This document shows positions 37,472-50,531 of a stretch of 64,000 bases of DNA, in pieces. The notes below the pieces were generated by a model. It searched no databases and was not told the origin of the DNA. It saw only the letters and a list, made by a program, of their open reading frames with translations. A program made the position numbers and the translations under genes. The number at the start of each line of letters is the position of its first letter. The stretch's first letter is position 1. The stretch is from Listeria ivanovii subsp. ivanovii (GTDB lineage Bacteria; Bacillota; Bacilli; Lactobacillales; Listeriaceae), in assembly GCF_900187025.1 (NCBI RefSeq), contig NZ_LT906478.1:232001-296000 (forward strand), given 5' to 3'.

Positions 37472-40400
37472 TTGTCAGGACATTCAGGACATGATGTAAA
37501 ATATGGACGGCATCGTACGCGTAGAAGTTTTGCGCGAATCAGTGAAGTACTTGAATTACCAAACTTAATTGAGATTCAAACAGCTTCTTACCAATGGTTC
37601 TTAGATGAAGGGCTACGTGAGATGTTCCGCGATATTTCGCCAATTGAGGATTTTGCGGGTAATTTATCTTTAGAATTCATTGATTACGATCTTGGAGAGC
37701 CGAAATACTCGGTAGAAGAATCTAAGAACCGTGATGCAAACTATGCGGCTCCACTACGCGTGAAGTTGCGCCTAATCAACAAAGAAACCGGCGAAGTAAA
37801 AGACCAAGAAGTATTTATGGGAGATTTCCCGTTAATGACTGAAATGGGTACGTTCATTATTAATGGGGCAGAACGTGTTATCGTTTCCCAATTAGTTCGT
37901 TCTCCAGGTGTCTACTTCAACGGAAAACTCGACAAAAATGGTAAAAAAGGCTTTGGTTCTACAGTCATCCCTAACCGTGGGGCTTGGCTTGAGTACGAAA
38001 CAGATGCTAAAGACGTTGTACACGTTCGTATTGACCGTACACGTAAATTACCAGTAACGGTTTTACTTCGTGCACTAGGCTTTGGTTCCGATCAAGAAAT
38101 TATTGATTTAATCGGGGACAATGACTACTTGCGCAACACGCTTGAAAAAGACAACACTGACAATGCTGAAAAAGCACTTCTAGAAATTTACGAAAGATTA
38201 CGTCCGGGTGAACCCCCAACAGTTGATAATGCTAGAAGCTTACTGGTTTCTCGTTTCTTTGATCCAAAACGCTATGATCTTGCAAGCGTTGGACGTTATA
38301 AAATCAACAAAAAATTACATCTAAAAAACCGTCTATTCAATCAAACATTAGCAGAAACTTTAGTGGATCCAGAAACTGGTGAAATTATCGCTTCTAAAGG
38401 TGACATTTTGGATCGTCGTAATTTAGATCAAATTATTCCTAATTTAGAAAACGGTGTAGGTTTCCGTACACTTCGTCCAACTGATGGAGTTATGGAAGAT
38501 AGCGTACTCGTTCAATCTATTAAAATCTACGCACCAAATGATGAAGAAAAAGAAATCAACATCATTGGTAATGCGTATATTGAAGAAAACGTAAAACACA
38601 TCACGCCTTCTGATATTATTTCATCCATTAGCTACTTCTTTAACTTGCTACATGGTGTTGGCGATACAGATGACATCGATCACCTAGGTAATCGTCGTCT
38701 TCGTTCTGTTGGTGAACTTTTACAAAACCAATTCCGTATCGGTTTATCCCGTATGGAACGTGTGGTTCGTGAACGTATGTCTATTCAAGATATGACTACA
38801 ATTACTCCACAACAATTGATTAATATTCGCCCAGTAGTTGCATCCATTAAAGAGTTCTTTGGTAGCTCGCAGTTATCTCAGTTTATGGATCAAACAAATC
38901 CACTTGGCGAACTTACGCATAAACGTCGTCTTTCAGCGCTTGGACCTGGTGGTTTGACGCGTGAACGTGCTGGTTATGAAGTACGTGACGTGCATTACTC
39001 TCACTATGGCCGTATGTGTCCGATTGAAACGCCAGAGGGACCAAACATTGGTTTAATTAACTCCCTTTCTTCCTTTGCAAAAGTAAATAAATTCGGCTTT
39101 ATTGAAACGCCTTACCGCCGCGTAGATCCTGAAACAAACCGTGTTACAGATAAGATTGACTATCTAACTGCGGATGAAGAGGATAATTACGTAGTAGCGC
39201 AAGCGAACTCGAAATTAGACGATGAAGGTACTTTCACAGAAGAAGAAGTTATGGCTCGTTTCCGTTCAGAAAACTTAGCGGTAGAAAAAGAACGTATTGA
39301 TTACATGGATGTATCGCCTAAACAGGTTGTATCTGTTGCGACAGCATGTATCCCATTCCTTGAAAACGATGATAGTAACCGTGCGCTAATGGGAGCGAAC
39401 ATGCAGCGTCAAGCAGTTCCTCTTATGCACCCTGAAGCTCCATTTGTTGGAACAGGTATGGAACACGTATCTGCAAAAGACTCTGGTGCTGCTGTAACTG
39501 CCAAACATGACGGTATTGTAGAACACGTTGAAGCTCGTGAAATCTGGGTTCGTCGTGTATCTCTAGTGGATGGCAAAGAAGTAACTGGCGGAATTGATAA
39601 ATATACTTTACGTAAATTTGTTCGTTCTAACCAAGGTACTTGTTATAACCAACGTCCAAACGTAGCTGAAGGAGACCGCGTTGTTAAAGGAGAAATCCTT
39701 GGTAATGGTCCTTCAATGGATTCCGGTGAACTTGCTCTAGGTCGTAACGTACTTGTTGCATTCATGACTTGGGACGGTTATAACTACGAGGATGCAATCA
39801 TCATGAGTGAACGTCTTGTAAAAGATGACGTTTATACTTCGATTCATATTGAAGAATTTGAATCAGAAGCTCGTGATACAAAACTCGGACCTGAAGAAAT
39901 GACTCGTGATATTCCAAACGTTGGGGAAGATGCTTTACGCGACCTTGACGAACGTGGAATTATCCGTGTCGGAGCAGAAGTAAAAGATAACGACCTTCTA
40001 GTTGGTAAAGTAACACCAAAAGGAGTTACCGAACTAACTGCTGAAGAACGTTTACTACATGCTATCTTTGGTGAAAAAGCGCGTGAAGTTCGTGATACTT
40101 CCTTACGTGTACCTCACGGCGGCGGAATCGTGCTTGACGTGAAGATCTTTACACGTGAAGCAGGAGACGAATTGCCACCTGGTGTAAACCAATTAGTACG
40201 TGTTTATATTGTACAAAAACGTAAAATTCACGAAGGCGATAAAATGGCTGGACGTCATGGTAATAAAGGGGTTATCTCCCGTATTTTACCTGAAGAAGAT
40301 ATGCCATTTATGCCAGACGGAACACCTGTTGACATCATGCTTAACCCACTAGGGGTACCATCTCGTATGAATATCGGACAAGTTCTTGAATTACACTTAG

Positions 40401-41023
40401 GTATGGCTGCTCGTGCTTTAGGAATTCATGTTGCAACTCCAGTATTTGATGGAGCGAATGAAGAAGACGTTTGGAGCACAGTGGAAGAAGCTGGTATGGC
40501 CCGCGATGCGAAAACAATTCTTTATGACGGACGTTCTGGTGAAGCATTTGATAACCGTATCTCTGTAGGTGTAATGTACATGATCAAACTTGCCCACATG
40601 GTTGATGATAAACTTCATGCGCGTTCAACTGGACCTTACTCTCTAGTAACGCAACAACCGCTTGGTGGTAAAGCGCAATTTGGTGGACAACGTTTTGGTG
40701 AAATGGAAGTATGGGCACTGGAAGCTTATGGTGCTGCTTATACACTTCAAGAAATCCTAACGATTAAATCCGATGACGTGGTTGGTCGTGTGAAAACTTA
40801 CGAAGCGATTGTTAAAGGCGAAAGCGTTCCAGAACCTGGTGTGCCAGAATCCTTCAAAGTACTCATCAAAGAGCTTCAAAGTCTTGGAATGGACGTTAAA
40901 ATGCTTTCCGCAGACGAAGAAGAGATCGAGATGCGTGACATGGATGATGACGACTTTACTAATCAAAATGATGCCTTCAATATCGTACAACCGGAAAACG
41001 CAGCCGCTGAAAAGACTGAGTAA
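37472..41023 (+). CDS. rpoB: DNA-directed RNA polymerase subunit beta
   Basis: The 1183-residue beta subunit contains all conserved blocks, including the rifampicin-binding region ([22 protein letters not shown] split over cluster I), [14 protein letters not shown] and the catalytic-centre-proximal [12 protein letters not shown]. The start is TTG at 37472, seven bases after GAGGGGTG; a GTG at 37463 overlaps that site. The residues at the rifampicin site look wild type. The gene lies behind an unusually long leader and is followed by rpoC after 170 bases. Confidence 0.98.
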   Translation: MSGHSGHDVKYGRHRTRRSFARISEVLELPNLIEIQTASYQWFLDEGLREMFRDISPIEDFAGNLSLEFIDYDLGEPKYSVEESKNRDANYAAPLRVKLRLINKETGEVKDQEVFMGDFPLMTEMGTFIINGAERVIVSQLVRSPGVYFNGKLDKNGKKGFGSTVIPNRGAWLEYETDAKDVVHVRIDRTRKLPVTVLLRALGFGSDQEIIDLIGDNDYLRNTLEKDNTDNAEKALLEIYERLRPGEPPTVDNARSLLVSRFFDPKRYDLASVGRYKINKKLHLKNRLFNQTLAETLVDPETGEIIASKGDILDRRNLDQIIPNLENGVGFRTLRPTDGVMEDSVLVQSIKIYAPNDEEKEINIIGNAYIEENVKHITPSDIISSISYFFNLLHGVGDTDDIDHLGNRRLRSVGELLQNQFRIGLSRMERVVRERMSIQDMTTITPQQLINIRPVVASIKEFFGSSQLSQFMDQTNPLGELTHKRRLSALGPGGLTRERAGYEVRDVHYSHYGRMCPIETPEGPNIGLINSLSSFAKVNKFGFIETPYRRVDPETNRVTDKIDYLTADEEDNYVVAQANSKLDDEGTFTEEEVMARFRSENLAVEKERIDYMDVSPKQVVSVATACIPFLENDDSNRALMGANMQRQAVPLMHPEAPFVGTGMEHVSAKDSGAAVTAKHDGIVEHVEAREIWVRRVSLVDGKEVTGGIDKYTLRKFVRSNQGTCYNQRPNVAEGDRVVKGEILGNGPSMDSGELALGRNVLVAFMTWDGYNYEDAIIMSERLVKDDVYTSIHIEEFESEARDTKLGPEEMTRDIPNVGEDALRDLDERGIIRVGAEVKDNDLLVGKVTPKGVTELTAEERLLHAIFGEKAREVRDTSLRVPHGGGIVLDVKIFTREAGDELPPGVNQLVRVYIVQKRKIHEGDKMAGRHGNKGVISRILPEEDMPFMPDGTPVDIMLNPLGVPSRMNIGQVLELHLGMAARALGIHVATPVFDGANEEDVWSTVEEAGMARDAKTILYDGRSGEAFDNRISVGVMYMIKLAHMVDDKLHARSTGPYSLVTQQPLGGKAQFGGQRFGEMEVWALEAYGAAYTLQEILTIKSDDVVGRVKTYEAIVKGESVPEPGVPESFKVLIKELQSLGMDVKMLSADEEEIEMRDMDDDDFTNQNDAFNIVQPENAAAEKTE

Positions 41024-41193
41024 TTCGGTTCGATAATTGAGACTCCAAAACAATAAGAAACAATGATTTGTTTTTTGCAAAATATAAAATTAAGCGATCG
41101 CTAAGACTTTACCTGAAAAGTCAAGGAAGTGTGCGGGAATCCCCAAGCACTTCCTAAAGCGAATGCTCCAAACTAATTTAGGAGGTTGGGCAC

Positions 41194-44100
41194 TTGTTAG
41201 ATGTTAATAATTTTGAGTATATGAAAATCGGTCTGGCATCTCCAGATAAAATTCGTTCATGGTCTCACGGTGAAGTGAAAAAACCTGAAACCATCAACTA
41301 CAGAACGCTTAAACCTGAACGTGACGGCTTATTCTGTGAAAGAATTTTTGGACCAATGAAAGACTGGGAATGTTCTTGTGGTAAATACAAACGCGTGCGC
41401 TATAAAGGCGTAGTTTGTGACCGTTGTGGAGTAGAAGTAACGAAATCAAAAGTGCGCCGTGAACGTATGGGGCACATTGAACTCGCAGCTCCTGTATCCC
41501 ACATTTGGTACTTCAAAGGTATCCCAAGCCGTATGGGTCTTGTTATGGACATGTCTCCACGTGCATTAGAAGAAATTATCTACTTTGCATCCTACGTGGT
41601 TACTGAACCAGGCGACACTCCACTTGAGAAGAAACAACTTTTATCTGAACGTGAATACCGCGTTTATCGCGAAAAATATGGTAAAGGTTTCTCAGCTGGT
41701 ATGGGCGCAGAAGCAATAAAAAAAATCTTAGCCGATATCGACTTAGAAAAAGAAACAAATGATTTAAAAGAAGAACTAAAATCCGCACAAGGTCAACGTC
41801 GTACTCGTGCAATTCGTCGCTTGGAAGTTATGGAAGCTTTCCGTAATTCCGGCAACAACCCTAGCTGGATGGTGCTTGACGTACTGCCAGTTATCCCACC
41901 AGAAATTCGTCCAATGGTACAACTTGAAGGTGGACGTTTTGCAACAAGTGATTTGAATGACTTATATCGTCGGGTAATCAACCGGAATAACCGTTTGAAA
42001 CGCCTACTTGATTTAGGTGCGCCAAACATTATCGTGCAAAATGAAAAACGGATGCTACAAGAAGCTGTCGATGCTTTAATTGACAATGGTCGTCGTGGTC
42101 GTCCAGTAACAGGTCCGGGTAACCGTCCGCTTAAATCCCTTTCTCATATGCTTAAAGGGAAACAAGGTCGTTTCCGTCAAAACTTACTAGGTAAACGTGT
42201 CGATTATTCTGGTCGTTCCGTTATCGTAGTTGGACCTAACTTAAAAATGTACCAATGTGGTCTTCCAAAAGAAATGGCGCTTGAATTATTCAAACCATTT
42301 GTAATGAAAGAGCTTGTTGGACGCGGTTTAGCACACAACATTAAGAGCGCTAAACGTAAAATCGAACGTATGTCACCAGAAATTTGGGATGTATTAGAAG
42401 AAGTTATCCGTGAACACCCGGTACTACTTAACCGGGCGCCTACACTTCACAGACTTGGTATTCAAGCATTTGAACCAACGCTAGTGGAAGGCCGCGCAAT
42501 CCGTCTTCACCCTCTTGTATGTACAGCTTACAACGCTGACTTTGATGGTGACCAAATGGCGGTTCACGTTCCTTTATCCGCAGAAGCACAAGCAGAAGCT
42601 CGTATTCTAATGCTTGCGGCTCAAAATATTTTGAATCCTAAAGATGGTAAACCAGTTGTAACACCTTCCCAAGATATGGTGCTAGGTAACTACTACCTTA
42701 CTTTAGAACGTGAAAATGCTGTCGGCGAAGGGACAATCTTCAAAGACATCAATGAAGCACAACTTGCATATCAAAACGGCTATGTACACTTACATTCACG
42801 TATTGCTGTATTCGCTGGTTCGATTCCAAATGAACGTTTCACTGATGAACAACGTAACCAATTATTAATTACGACAGTTGGTAAATTGATCTTCAATACA
42901 ATTTTACCGAAATCGTTCCCTTATATTAACGAACCAACGAAATTCAACTTAGAAATCGAAACACCTGAGAAATATTTCGTTGATACAACTACAGATGTTC
43001 GTGCTCATATTGCGGCACAAGAACTAATCGACCCATTCAAGAAGAAAATCCTCGGTAATATTATCGCGGAAGTCTTCAAGAAATTCCATATTACCGAAAC
43101 TTCCAAAATGCTTGACCGTATGAAAGATCTTGGCTTCAAGATCTCGACTAAGGCTGGTATGACAGTTGGTATTGCGGATATCTTAACACTTGAAGAAAAA
43201 CATGAAATTCTTGAAAAAGCACATGATACAGTTGAAAAAATCACTAAATCATTCCGTCGTGGTTTGATTACTGATGATGAAAGATACGAACGCGTTATCG
43301 CTGTATGGAATGCTGCCAAAGACGAAATCCAAGGAAAACTTATCTTGAGTTTGGATCGCTTAAATCCAATCTTCATGATGCAAGACTCCGGAGCTCGTGG
43401 TAACATCTCCAACTTTACACAGCTTGCAGGTATGCGTGGACTAATGGCTGACCCATCCGGACGTATCGTAGAATTGCCGATTACATCTAACTTCCGTGAA
43501 GGTCTAACGGTCTTAGAGTATTTCATTTCTACCCATGGTGCGCGTAAAGGTCTTACCGATACAGCCCTTAAAACTGCCGATTCTGGTTACCTTACTCGTC
43601 GTCTTGTTGACGTGGCTCAAGATGTTATCATTCGTGAAGACGATTGTGGCACTGACCGCGGTCTTACAATTAAGGCTATTCGTGAAGGTACTGAAATCAT
43701 CGAACCACTGGAAGAACGTCTGGAAGGTCGTTATTCTCGTAAAACAATTCGTCACCCAGAAACAAATGAAGTTATTGCACGTGAAAATGACTTAATTACA
43801 GAAGCTATTGCAACTCAAATCGTAGAAGCTGGAATTGAAGAAGTTACGATTCGTTCCGCATTTACATGTAATACTAAACACGGAGTATGTAAAAAATGTT
43901 ATGGTAAAAACTTGGCAACTGGTACAGAAGTCGAAGTTGGAGAAGCAGTTGGTATCATCGCTGCTCAATCTATCGGGGAACCAGGAACTCAGCTTACTAT
44001 GCGTACATTCCATACAGGTGGGGTTGCCGGAGACGATATCACGCAAGGTCTTCCACGTATTCAAGAAATCTTTGAAGCACGTAATCCGAAAGGGCAAGCT

Positions 44101-44799
44101 ATCATCACTGAAGTTGGTGGAGAAGTTGTTTCTATCGAAGAAGGTCGTGATCGTCAACAAGAAATCACTATCCAAGGTACAGATGACCGCCGTTCTTACA
44201 ACATTCCTTATACTGCTCGCTTGCGTGTAGAAGAAGGCTCCATTGTAGAACGTGGGGAAGCTCTAACTGAAGGTTCTGTTGATCCTAAAGCCTTGATTCG
44301 TGTTCGCGACGTTTTATCCGTTCAAGAATACTTACTTGCAGAGGTACAAAAAGTTTACCGGATGCAAGGGGTTGAAATTGGCGATAAACACGTTGAAGTA
44401 ATGGTTCGTCAAATGTTACGTAAAATCCGCGTAATGGACACTGGAGATACAAATATCTTACCAGGTACATTAATGGATATTCATACATTTACAGAAGCTA
44501 ACCGTGAAGCAATCTTAAGCGGTAGCCAACCAGCAACAGGTCGTCCAGTTCTTCTAGGGATTACAAAAGCTTCCCTTGAAACTGACTCCTTCTTGTCTGC
44601 TGCATCATTCCAAGAAACAACTCGTGTTTTGACAGATGCTGCAATCAAAGGAAAACGTGATGAACTTCTAGGACTTAAAGAAAATGTTATCCTAGGTAAA
44701 CTTGTCCCGGCTGGTACTGGTATAGGCCGTTACCGCAAACTAAAATCCGAAGTTATTAAAGAAACTGCTGAAGTAACTGACGAAATCACAAATATTTAA
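41194..44799 (+). CDS. rpoC: DNA-directed RNA polymerase subunit beta'
   Basis: The 1201-residue beta' subunit has the N-terminal zinc-binding cysteines (CSCGKY and CDRCGVEV), the absolutely conserved catalytic [12 protein letters not shown] motif near residue 448 and the trigger-loop region. The start is TTG with TTAGGAGG upstream. It ends in a strong terminator. The 170-base rpoB-rpoC gap contains a GGAAGTG/CACTTCC hairpin near 41124-41154 without a T run, which may be an mRNA processing or stability element. Confidence 0.98.
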   Translation: MLDVNNFEYMKIGLASPDKIRSWSHGEVKKPETINYRTLKPERDGLFCERIFGPMKDWECSCGKYKRVRYKGVVCDRCGVEVTKSKVRRERMGHIELAAPVSHIWYFKGIPSRMGLVMDMSPRALEEIIYFASYVVTEPGDTPLEKKQLLSEREYRVYREKYGKGFSAGMGAEAIKKILADIDLEKETNDLKEELKSAQGQRRTRAIRRLEVMEAFRNSGNNPSWMVLDVLPVIPPEIRPMVQLEGGRFATSDLNDLYRRVINRNNRLKRLLDLGAPNIIVQNEKRMLQEAVDALIDNGRRGRPVTGPGNRPLKSLSHMLKGKQGRFRQNLLGKRVDYSGRSVIVVGPNLKMYQCGLPKEMALELFKPFVMKELVGRGLAHNIKSAKRKIERMSPEIWDVLEEVIREHPVLLNRAPTLHRLGIQAFEPTLVEGRAIRLHPLVCTAYNADFDGDQMAVHVPLSAEAQAEARILMLAAQNILNPKDGKPVVTPSQDMVLGNYYLTLERENAVGEGTIFKDINEAQLAYQNGYVHLHSRIAVFAGSIPNERFTDEQRNQLLITTVGKLIFNTILPKSFPYINEPTKFNLEIETPEKYFVDTTTDVRAHIAAQELIDPFKKKILGNIIAEVFKKFHITETSKMLDRMKDLGFKISTKAGMTVGIADILTLEEKHEILEKAHDTVEKITKSFRRGLITDDERYERVIAVWNAAKDEIQGKLILSLDRLNPIFMMQDSGARGNISNFTQLAGMRGLMADPSGRIVELPITSNFREGLTVLEYFISTHGARKGLTDTALKTADSGYLTRRLVDVAQDVIIREDDCGTDRGLTIKAIREGTEIIEPLEERLEGRYSRKTIRHPETNEVIARENDLITEAIATQIVEAGIEEVTIRSAFTCNTKHGVCKKCYGKNLATGTEVEVGEAVGIIAAQSIGEPGTQLTMRTFHTGGVAGDDITQGLPRIQEIFEARNPKGQAIITEVGGEVVSIEEGRDRQQEITIQGTDDRRSYNIPYTARLRVEEGSIVERGEALTEGSVDPKALIRVRDVLSVQEYLLAEVQKVYRMQGVEIGDKHVEVMVRQMLRKIRVMDTGDTNILPGTLMDIHTFTEANREAILSGSQPATGRPVLLGITKASLETDSFLSAASFQETTRVLTDAAIKGKRDELLGLKENVILGKLVPAGTGIGRYRKLKSEVIKETAEVTDEITNI

Positions 44800-44803
44800 T
44801 TCC

Positions 44804-44845
44804 AAAAAGCCAAGTGTCACGTTCGCGCGCACTTGGCTTTTTTTG
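44804..44845 (+). terminator. Terminator after rpoC
   Basis: AAAAAGCCAAGTG pairs with CACTTGGCTTTTT and is followed by further T residues. Confidence 0.92.
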
Positions 44846-44874
44846 TTATACTTTTAAAAAAGGAGTGAAGTGAT

Positions 44875-45423
44875 TTGATTACACATGTTATTTGGGATAT
44901 GGGCGAAACGTTGAACACCGTACCAAACACAAAGTATGACCATCATCCTCTTGATACTTACCCAGAAGTTATTTTACGTAAAAATGCGCTCGAAACACTT
45001 GAAAAAGTAAAACAATTAGGATTTAAGCAAGCGATTTTGAGCAATACAGCATCAAGTGATAGTGAAGTGGTAAAACGAGTTCTGCAAAACTTCGGTATTC
45101 TTGATTTTTTTGATTTCGTTTATGCATCTAATTCAGAATTACAACCTGGAAAAATGGAAAAGCCGGATAAAACTATTTTTGAATATACCTTAAAGGAATT
45201 AAATATTGCAGCATCACAGGCTGTTATGATTGGAAATACTTTTGAAAGTGATATTATCGGCGCAAACCGAGCAGGAATTCATTCCATTTGGCTACAAAAT
45301 CCGGAAGTCTGCATCCAAGAAGAACGATTACCAATTGTGACTCCACCGTTCATTTTGCCAGCTTGGGACTTGAAGGACGTACCAGAAGCACTTCAACTTT
45401 TGAAAAAAATAACCATTCGCTAG
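44875..45423 (+). CDS. HAD-family hydrolase
   Basis: The 182-residue HAD protein has motif I IWDMGETLN near residue 6, motif II AILSNTASS near 53 and motif IV IGNTFESDIIGANRAG near 121. In motif I the usual second aspartate is replaced by glycine (D-M-G), so classic phosphatase chemistry is uncertain. The substrate is unknown. The TTG start follows AAGGAGTGAAG. A homologue occupies the same place after rpoC in L. monocytogenes. Confidence 0.82.
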   Translation: MITHVIWDMGETLNTVPNTKYDHHPLDTYPEVILRKNALETLEKVKQLGFKQAILSNTASSDSEVVKRVLQNFGILDFFDFVYASNSELQPGKMEKPDKTIFEYTLKELNIAASQAVMIGNTFESDIIGANRAGIHSIWLQNPEVCIQEERLPIVTPPFILPAWDLKDVPEALQLLKKITIR

Positions 45424-45433
45424 AAATTTCTTC

Positions 45434-45464
45434 TTGACCTGTAATGCATTACACAGGGTAGACT
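45434..45464 (+). promoter_or_regulatory. Promoter with palindromic operator before the GH1 gene
   Basis: TTGACC (45434) and TAGACT (45459) flank a perfect 14-bp palindrome TGTAATGCATTACA (45440-45453). A repressor bound there would block the promoter. The regulator is not identified. Confidence 0.6.
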
Positions 45465-45484
45465 AAAAAAGTAGAAGAAATTAG

Positions 45485-46963
<1,479 letters not shown>

Positions 46964-46974
46964 AAAGAAATTTA

Positions 46975-47017
46975 GGCTGTAAACAAACTAAGAGATTAGT
47001 ATGTTTACAGTCTTTTT
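46975..47017 (+). terminator. Terminator after the ascB-like gene
   Basis: GGCTGTAAAC pairs imperfectly with GTTTACAGTC and is followed by T5. Confidence 0.75.
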
Positions 47018-47092
47018 GATACTATTCTCTCTGTTTACTCAAAAAAATTCAGGGAAAATATATGATGGATAATACGGAAGGAAGGCGAGGAA

Positions 47093-48235
47093 ATGGAGCA
47101 ACAAAAAAAGTTACAAATTTTAAAAGACATTATCAACATTAACTCAACGAATGGACATGAAGAACAGGTCGCGAATTATTTGCAAAAATTGTTAGCGGAA
47201 TACAGCATCCAAGCTGAAAAGGTGCACTATGACACAGATCGTGCGAGTCTTATAAGCGAAATCGGCGCAGAGCAAGGACGAGTGTTAGCTTTTTCCGGTC
47301 ATATGGATGTGGTGGATGCTGGAGATGTTTCTAAGTGGACCTTTCCGCCATTTGAAGCAACCGAATCGGATGGAAAAATTTATGGCCGTGGTTCTACCGA
47401 TATGAAATCTGGTTTAGCTGCGATGGTCATTGCGATGATTGAGCTTCATGAAGAAAAAACTAAATTAAATGGGAAAATTAAATTATTGGCAACAGTTGGA
47501 GAAGAAGTTGGAGAGCTCGGAGCGGAACAGCTCACTACGCAAGGTTACGCAGATGACATAGATGGTTTGATTATCGGCGAACCAAGTGGACATCGGATTG
47601 TTTATGCGCATAAAGGTTCAATTAATTATACAGTCAAATCTACTGGTAAAAATGCACATAGTTCAATGCCAGAATTCGGTGTTAATGCGATTGATAATTT
47701 GCTATTGTTTTATAATGAAGTAGAAAAGTTTGCGAAATCGGTCGACACTACAAACGAAATATTAGGTGATTTTATTCATAACGTCACCGTAATTAATGGT
47801 GGAAATCAAGTGAATAGCATCCCTGAAAAAGCAGAACTTCAAGGGAATATTCGCTCCATTCCAGAAATGAGTAATGAAACAGTGAAACAAGTGCTAGTGA
47901 AGATTATCAATGAGCTAAATAAACAGGAAAATGTGCAACTAGAGTTAATATTTAATTATGACAAACAACCAGTATTTAGCGATAAAAATTCAGAATTAGT
48001 GAAAATTGCTAAAAATGTGGCGAAAGACATTATTAAAGAAGAAATTCCATTACTGGGGATTTCCGGAACAACGGATGCAGCTGAATTTACTAAAGCCAAA
48101 AAAGCCTTTCCAGTTATTATCTTCGGACCAGGAAACGAAACACCTCACCAAGTAAACGAAAATGTTTCGATAGATAATTATTTGGAAATGGTGGATGTAT
48201 ACAAGCGAATTGCTGTTGATTTCTTAAACCAATAA
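47093..48235 (+). CDS. dapE: M20-family peptidase, succinyl-diaminopimelate desuccinylase-like
   Basis: The 380-residue protein has the M20 metal-binding set: GHMDVVDAG near residue 69, GRGSTDMKSG near 98, GEEVGELGAE near 138 and the C-terminal ETPHQVNENV. Members of this branch are annotated DapE or ArgE; substrate specificity is not certain from sequence. Internalin genes, which precede dapE in many pathogenic strains, are absent. AAGGAAGG precedes the ATG. Confidence 0.82.
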   Translation: MEQQKKLQILKDIININSTNGHEEQVANYLQKLLAEYSIQAEKVHYDTDRASLISEIGAEQGRVLAFSGHMDVVDAGDVSKWTFPPFEATESDGKIYGRGSTDMKSGLAAMVIAMIELHEEKTKLNGKIKLLATVGEEVGELGAEQLTTQGYADDIDGLIIGEPSGHRIVYAHKGSINYTVKSTGKNAHSSMPEFGVNAIDNLLLFYNEVEKFAKSVDTTNEILGDFIHNVTVINGGNQVNSIPEKAELQGNIRSIPEMSNETVKQVLVKIINELNKQENVQLELIFNYDKQPVFSDKNSELVKIAKNVAKDIIKEEIPLLGISGTTDAAEFTKAKKAFPVIIFGPGNETPHQVNENVSIDNYLEMVDVYKRIAVDFLNQ

Positions 48236-48357
48236 TATAGTAGGTAAATAAGGGCAGGCCAGTAGACAAACTACGGGTCTGTTTTTATTAAAGCCAGATT
48301 ACTTGCTTTTATTAAAGTTTAGAACTAAACTAATGGTATCAAGAGGAGGGGATGAGC

Positions 48358-48774
48358 ATGGTTAAAAAAGAAGAACGACTAGGGGTTTTACTTTGGTTTC
48401 GATTTAGTCGGTTTTATAATCGAAATATGAAGCTGACCAATCAGAATTTACGAGATGCCGGAATTTCGACAGCACAATTCGACTGTATTGCGCAGATAGG
48501 GCTGGACAGTGAGATTACACAACAACAACTAGCAGAAAAATTAGTTGTGACAAAAGGAAATGTAACTCAACTCCTCACAAAATTAGAAGAGCTGGACTAC
48601 ATCACACGAACAAAAGCTGGACGAGAAAAGCACATCAAATTAACGGAAAAAGGAAAAAAATGCTACTTGGAAAATGTTCCTAAACAAGAAGCTTTTCAGC
48701 AATCGCAATTCGATAAATTATCTAGAAAAGAACAAAAGGTATTACTTCAACTTTTAAAAAAATTAGGAGAGTGA
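48358..48774 (+). CDS. MarR-family transcriptional regulator
   Basis: The 138-residue regulator has the MarR winged HTH (TQQQLAEKLVVTKGNVTQLLT near residues 57-77). ATG 48358 is favoured; the ATG at 48352 lies too close to GAGGAGGGG. It precedes a ring-cleaving-dioxygenase-like gene by 5 bases. This pair resembles mhqR-mhqO of Bacillus, in which MhqR senses quinones and electrophiles. The local role is inferred. Confidence 0.88.
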   Translation: MVKKEERLGVLLWFRFSRFYNRNMKLTNQNLRDAGISTAQFDCIAQIGLDSEITQQQLAEKLVVTKGNVTQLLTKLEELDYITRTKAGREKHIKLTEKGKKCYLENVPKQEAFQQSQFDKLSRKEQKVLLQLLKKLGE

Positions 48775-48779
48775 TTTTT

Positions 48780-49739
48780 ATGAAATTAGCAGGAATTCAT
48801 CACGTGTCTGTTTTCACAGCAAATGCACGCGCAAACTTTGATTTTTATACAAAAATAATCGGGTTACGATTAGTAAAAAAATCCGTGAATCAAGATGATC
48901 CATACACTTATCATTTGTACTACGGGGATGAAATTGGTTCACCAGGGACAGCGCTAACTTTTTTCGAAGTGCCTAACATGGCTAGAAATAAGCCATCACG
49001 TAATGCTATTTCTGGTCTTAGTTTGCGTGTTCCAAATGACGAAGCGCTTAGATACTGGGATAAACGTCTCGATAAACACCAAATTTTTCATAGCAAACCA
49101 ATGAATCAATTCGGTCGCCAAATTATTCGCTTGAAAGATATCGATGGCTTACCAATTAATTTGATTTCTGATGAGACAAGTACACAGCTTACAGAGTTTT
49201 CTTATTGGGAAGATAGCCCGGTTCCAGCTGAATATGCAATTCGCGGTCTGGGTCCAGTTCGCTTCTCCGTTTTCAAAAAAGAAAAAACGGATCAACTTTT
49301 AACAAAGGTATTAGGCTTTGAACGAGTTGGCGCCTATGAAGATGATGATAAATTAGTCACCGTATTTAAAACTGGTGCTGTCGGGCTTGGCGGGGAAGTG
49401 CATGTCGAATCGCGACCAGATTTAGAACAGGGAAATCTTGGTGCTGGAGGGATTCACCATGTGGCGTTCCGTGTGCCAACAGATGGTGACTTAATCGGCT
49501 GGACAGAAATGATTCAAGACCTTGGTTACCATAATTCAGGATATGTAGACCGTTTTTATTTCCACTCGCTTTATTTCCGTGAAAGTAATGGTATTTTAAT
49601 TGAACTCGCGACGGATGGCCCTGGATTCCAAACTGATTTCACGAAAGAAAACGGCACTTACATAGATTTACCACCACATCTCGAAGACCGTCGTGAAGAG
49701 ATTTTGACACATTTACAACCATTAGATACGGATAAATGA
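48780..49739 (+). CDS. Glyoxalase/ring-cleaving dioxygenase-like protein (MhqO type)
   Basis: The 319-residue protein contains two VOC-fold halves. Metal-ligand candidates are His8 in GIHHVSVF and the matching histidine in GIHHVAFR near residue 225, with a glutamate in GILIELATDGPG near 276. This size and two-part arrangement match the MhqO/MhqE group linked to hydroquinone detoxification. ATG 48780 lies 9 bases after GGAGAG. It is transcribed with the MarR gene. Confidence 0.85.
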   Translation: MKLAGIHHVSVFTANARANFDFYTKIIGLRLVKKSVNQDDPYTYHLYYGDEIGSPGTALTFFEVPNMARNKPSRNAISGLSLRVPNDEALRYWDKRLDKHQIFHSKPMNQFGRQIIRLKDIDGLPINLISDETSTQLTEFSYWEDSPVPAEYAIRGLGPVRFSVFKKEKTDQLLTKVLGFERVGAYEDDDKLVTVFKTGAVGLGGEVHVESRPDLEQGNLGAGGIHHVAFRVPTDGDLIGWTEMIQDLGYHNSGYVDRFYFHSLYFRESNGILIELATDGPGFQTDFTKENGTYIDLPPHLEDRREEILTHLQPLDTDK

Positions 49740-49810
49740 CAAAGTAAGCCTTGAAAATATACCTATTCATGATACAATTTTAGGAGAATGTGTAATTAGG
49801 AGGCAGAATT

Positions 49811-50446
49811 TTGGCAGAAGGTTTACGAACAATTTATTTTGTAAGACATGGCAAAACAGAATGGAATATGACTGGGCAAATGCAAGGGTGGGGCGATTCA
49901 CCGCTTGTTGCTGAAGGGATAGACGGAGCAAAAGCAGTCGGCGAAGTTTTAAAAGATACGCGGATTGATGCTGTTTATACGAGTACGAGTAAACGCACAA
50001 AAGATACTGCTGCATATATTTTAGGAAACAGAGACATTCAGATACGCGAACTAGAAGAACTAAAAGAAATGCACTTTGGAACTTGGGAAGGTATTACTGT
50101 AACAGAAATAGACGAAAAACATCCAGAAGAGCGAGCAAAAATCCTTCATAGTCCAGAAACGTATAAAGCAGAAGTGAACGGTGGCGAAACATATTATGAA
50201 CTTGCTGAAAGGTTACAGCGTGGTGTAGAGAAAATCATCGCAGAAACTCCAAGTGGCAATATTTTAGTCGTATCTCACGGCATGTCACTTACACTGCTAT
50301 TATATTTGCTACAAGGTGGAACTGTTGAAGACCACCGCAAAGAAGCACCTCGGATTTTAAACACAAGTATTAGTATCGTAGAGTATGAAAATGGTGAATT
50401 TACACTAAAAAAATTAAATGAAATTGATCATTTGAATTTAAAATAA
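49811..50446 (+). CDS. Histidine phosphatase family protein (phosphoglycerate-mutase-like)
   Basis: The 211-residue protein has the RHGKTEWN motif near residue 12, with the phosphorylated histidine, and the second catalytic histidine in VVSHGMSL near residue 154. It belongs to the cofactor-dependent PGM/phosphatase group. Short members are generally phosphatases (PhoE-like) rather than glycolytic mutases. The TTG start is supported by TTAGGAGG. The substrate is unknown. Confidence 0.87.
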   Translation: MAEGLRTIYFVRHGKTEWNMTGQMQGWGDSPLVAEGIDGAKAVGEVLKDTRIDAVYTSTSKRTKDTAAYILGNRDIQIRELEELKEMHFGTWEGITVTEIDEKHPEERAKILHSPETYKAEVNGGETYYELAERLQRGVEKIIAETPSGNILVVSHGMSLTLLLYLLQGGTVEDHRKEAPRILNTSISIVEYENGEFTLKKLNEIDHLNLK

Positions 50447-50450
50447 ATAG

Positions 50451-50492
50451 GATCTTGGACATGTCTTAGAGGGGGATGTGTCCTAGATTTTT
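50451..50492 (+). terminator. Terminator after the histidine phosphatase gene
   Basis: An imperfect stem of ATCTTGGACAT with ATGTGTCCTAGAT is followed by T7. Confidence 0.7.
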
Positions 50493-50531
50493 TTAACATA
50501 TAAGATAACTAAAAAGGGAGAAATAATACAT

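Noticed and set aside
43005-43526. 173-codon antisense frame opposite rpoC
   Set aside because: It is a by-product of rpoC codon usage, with no promoter or ribosome site.
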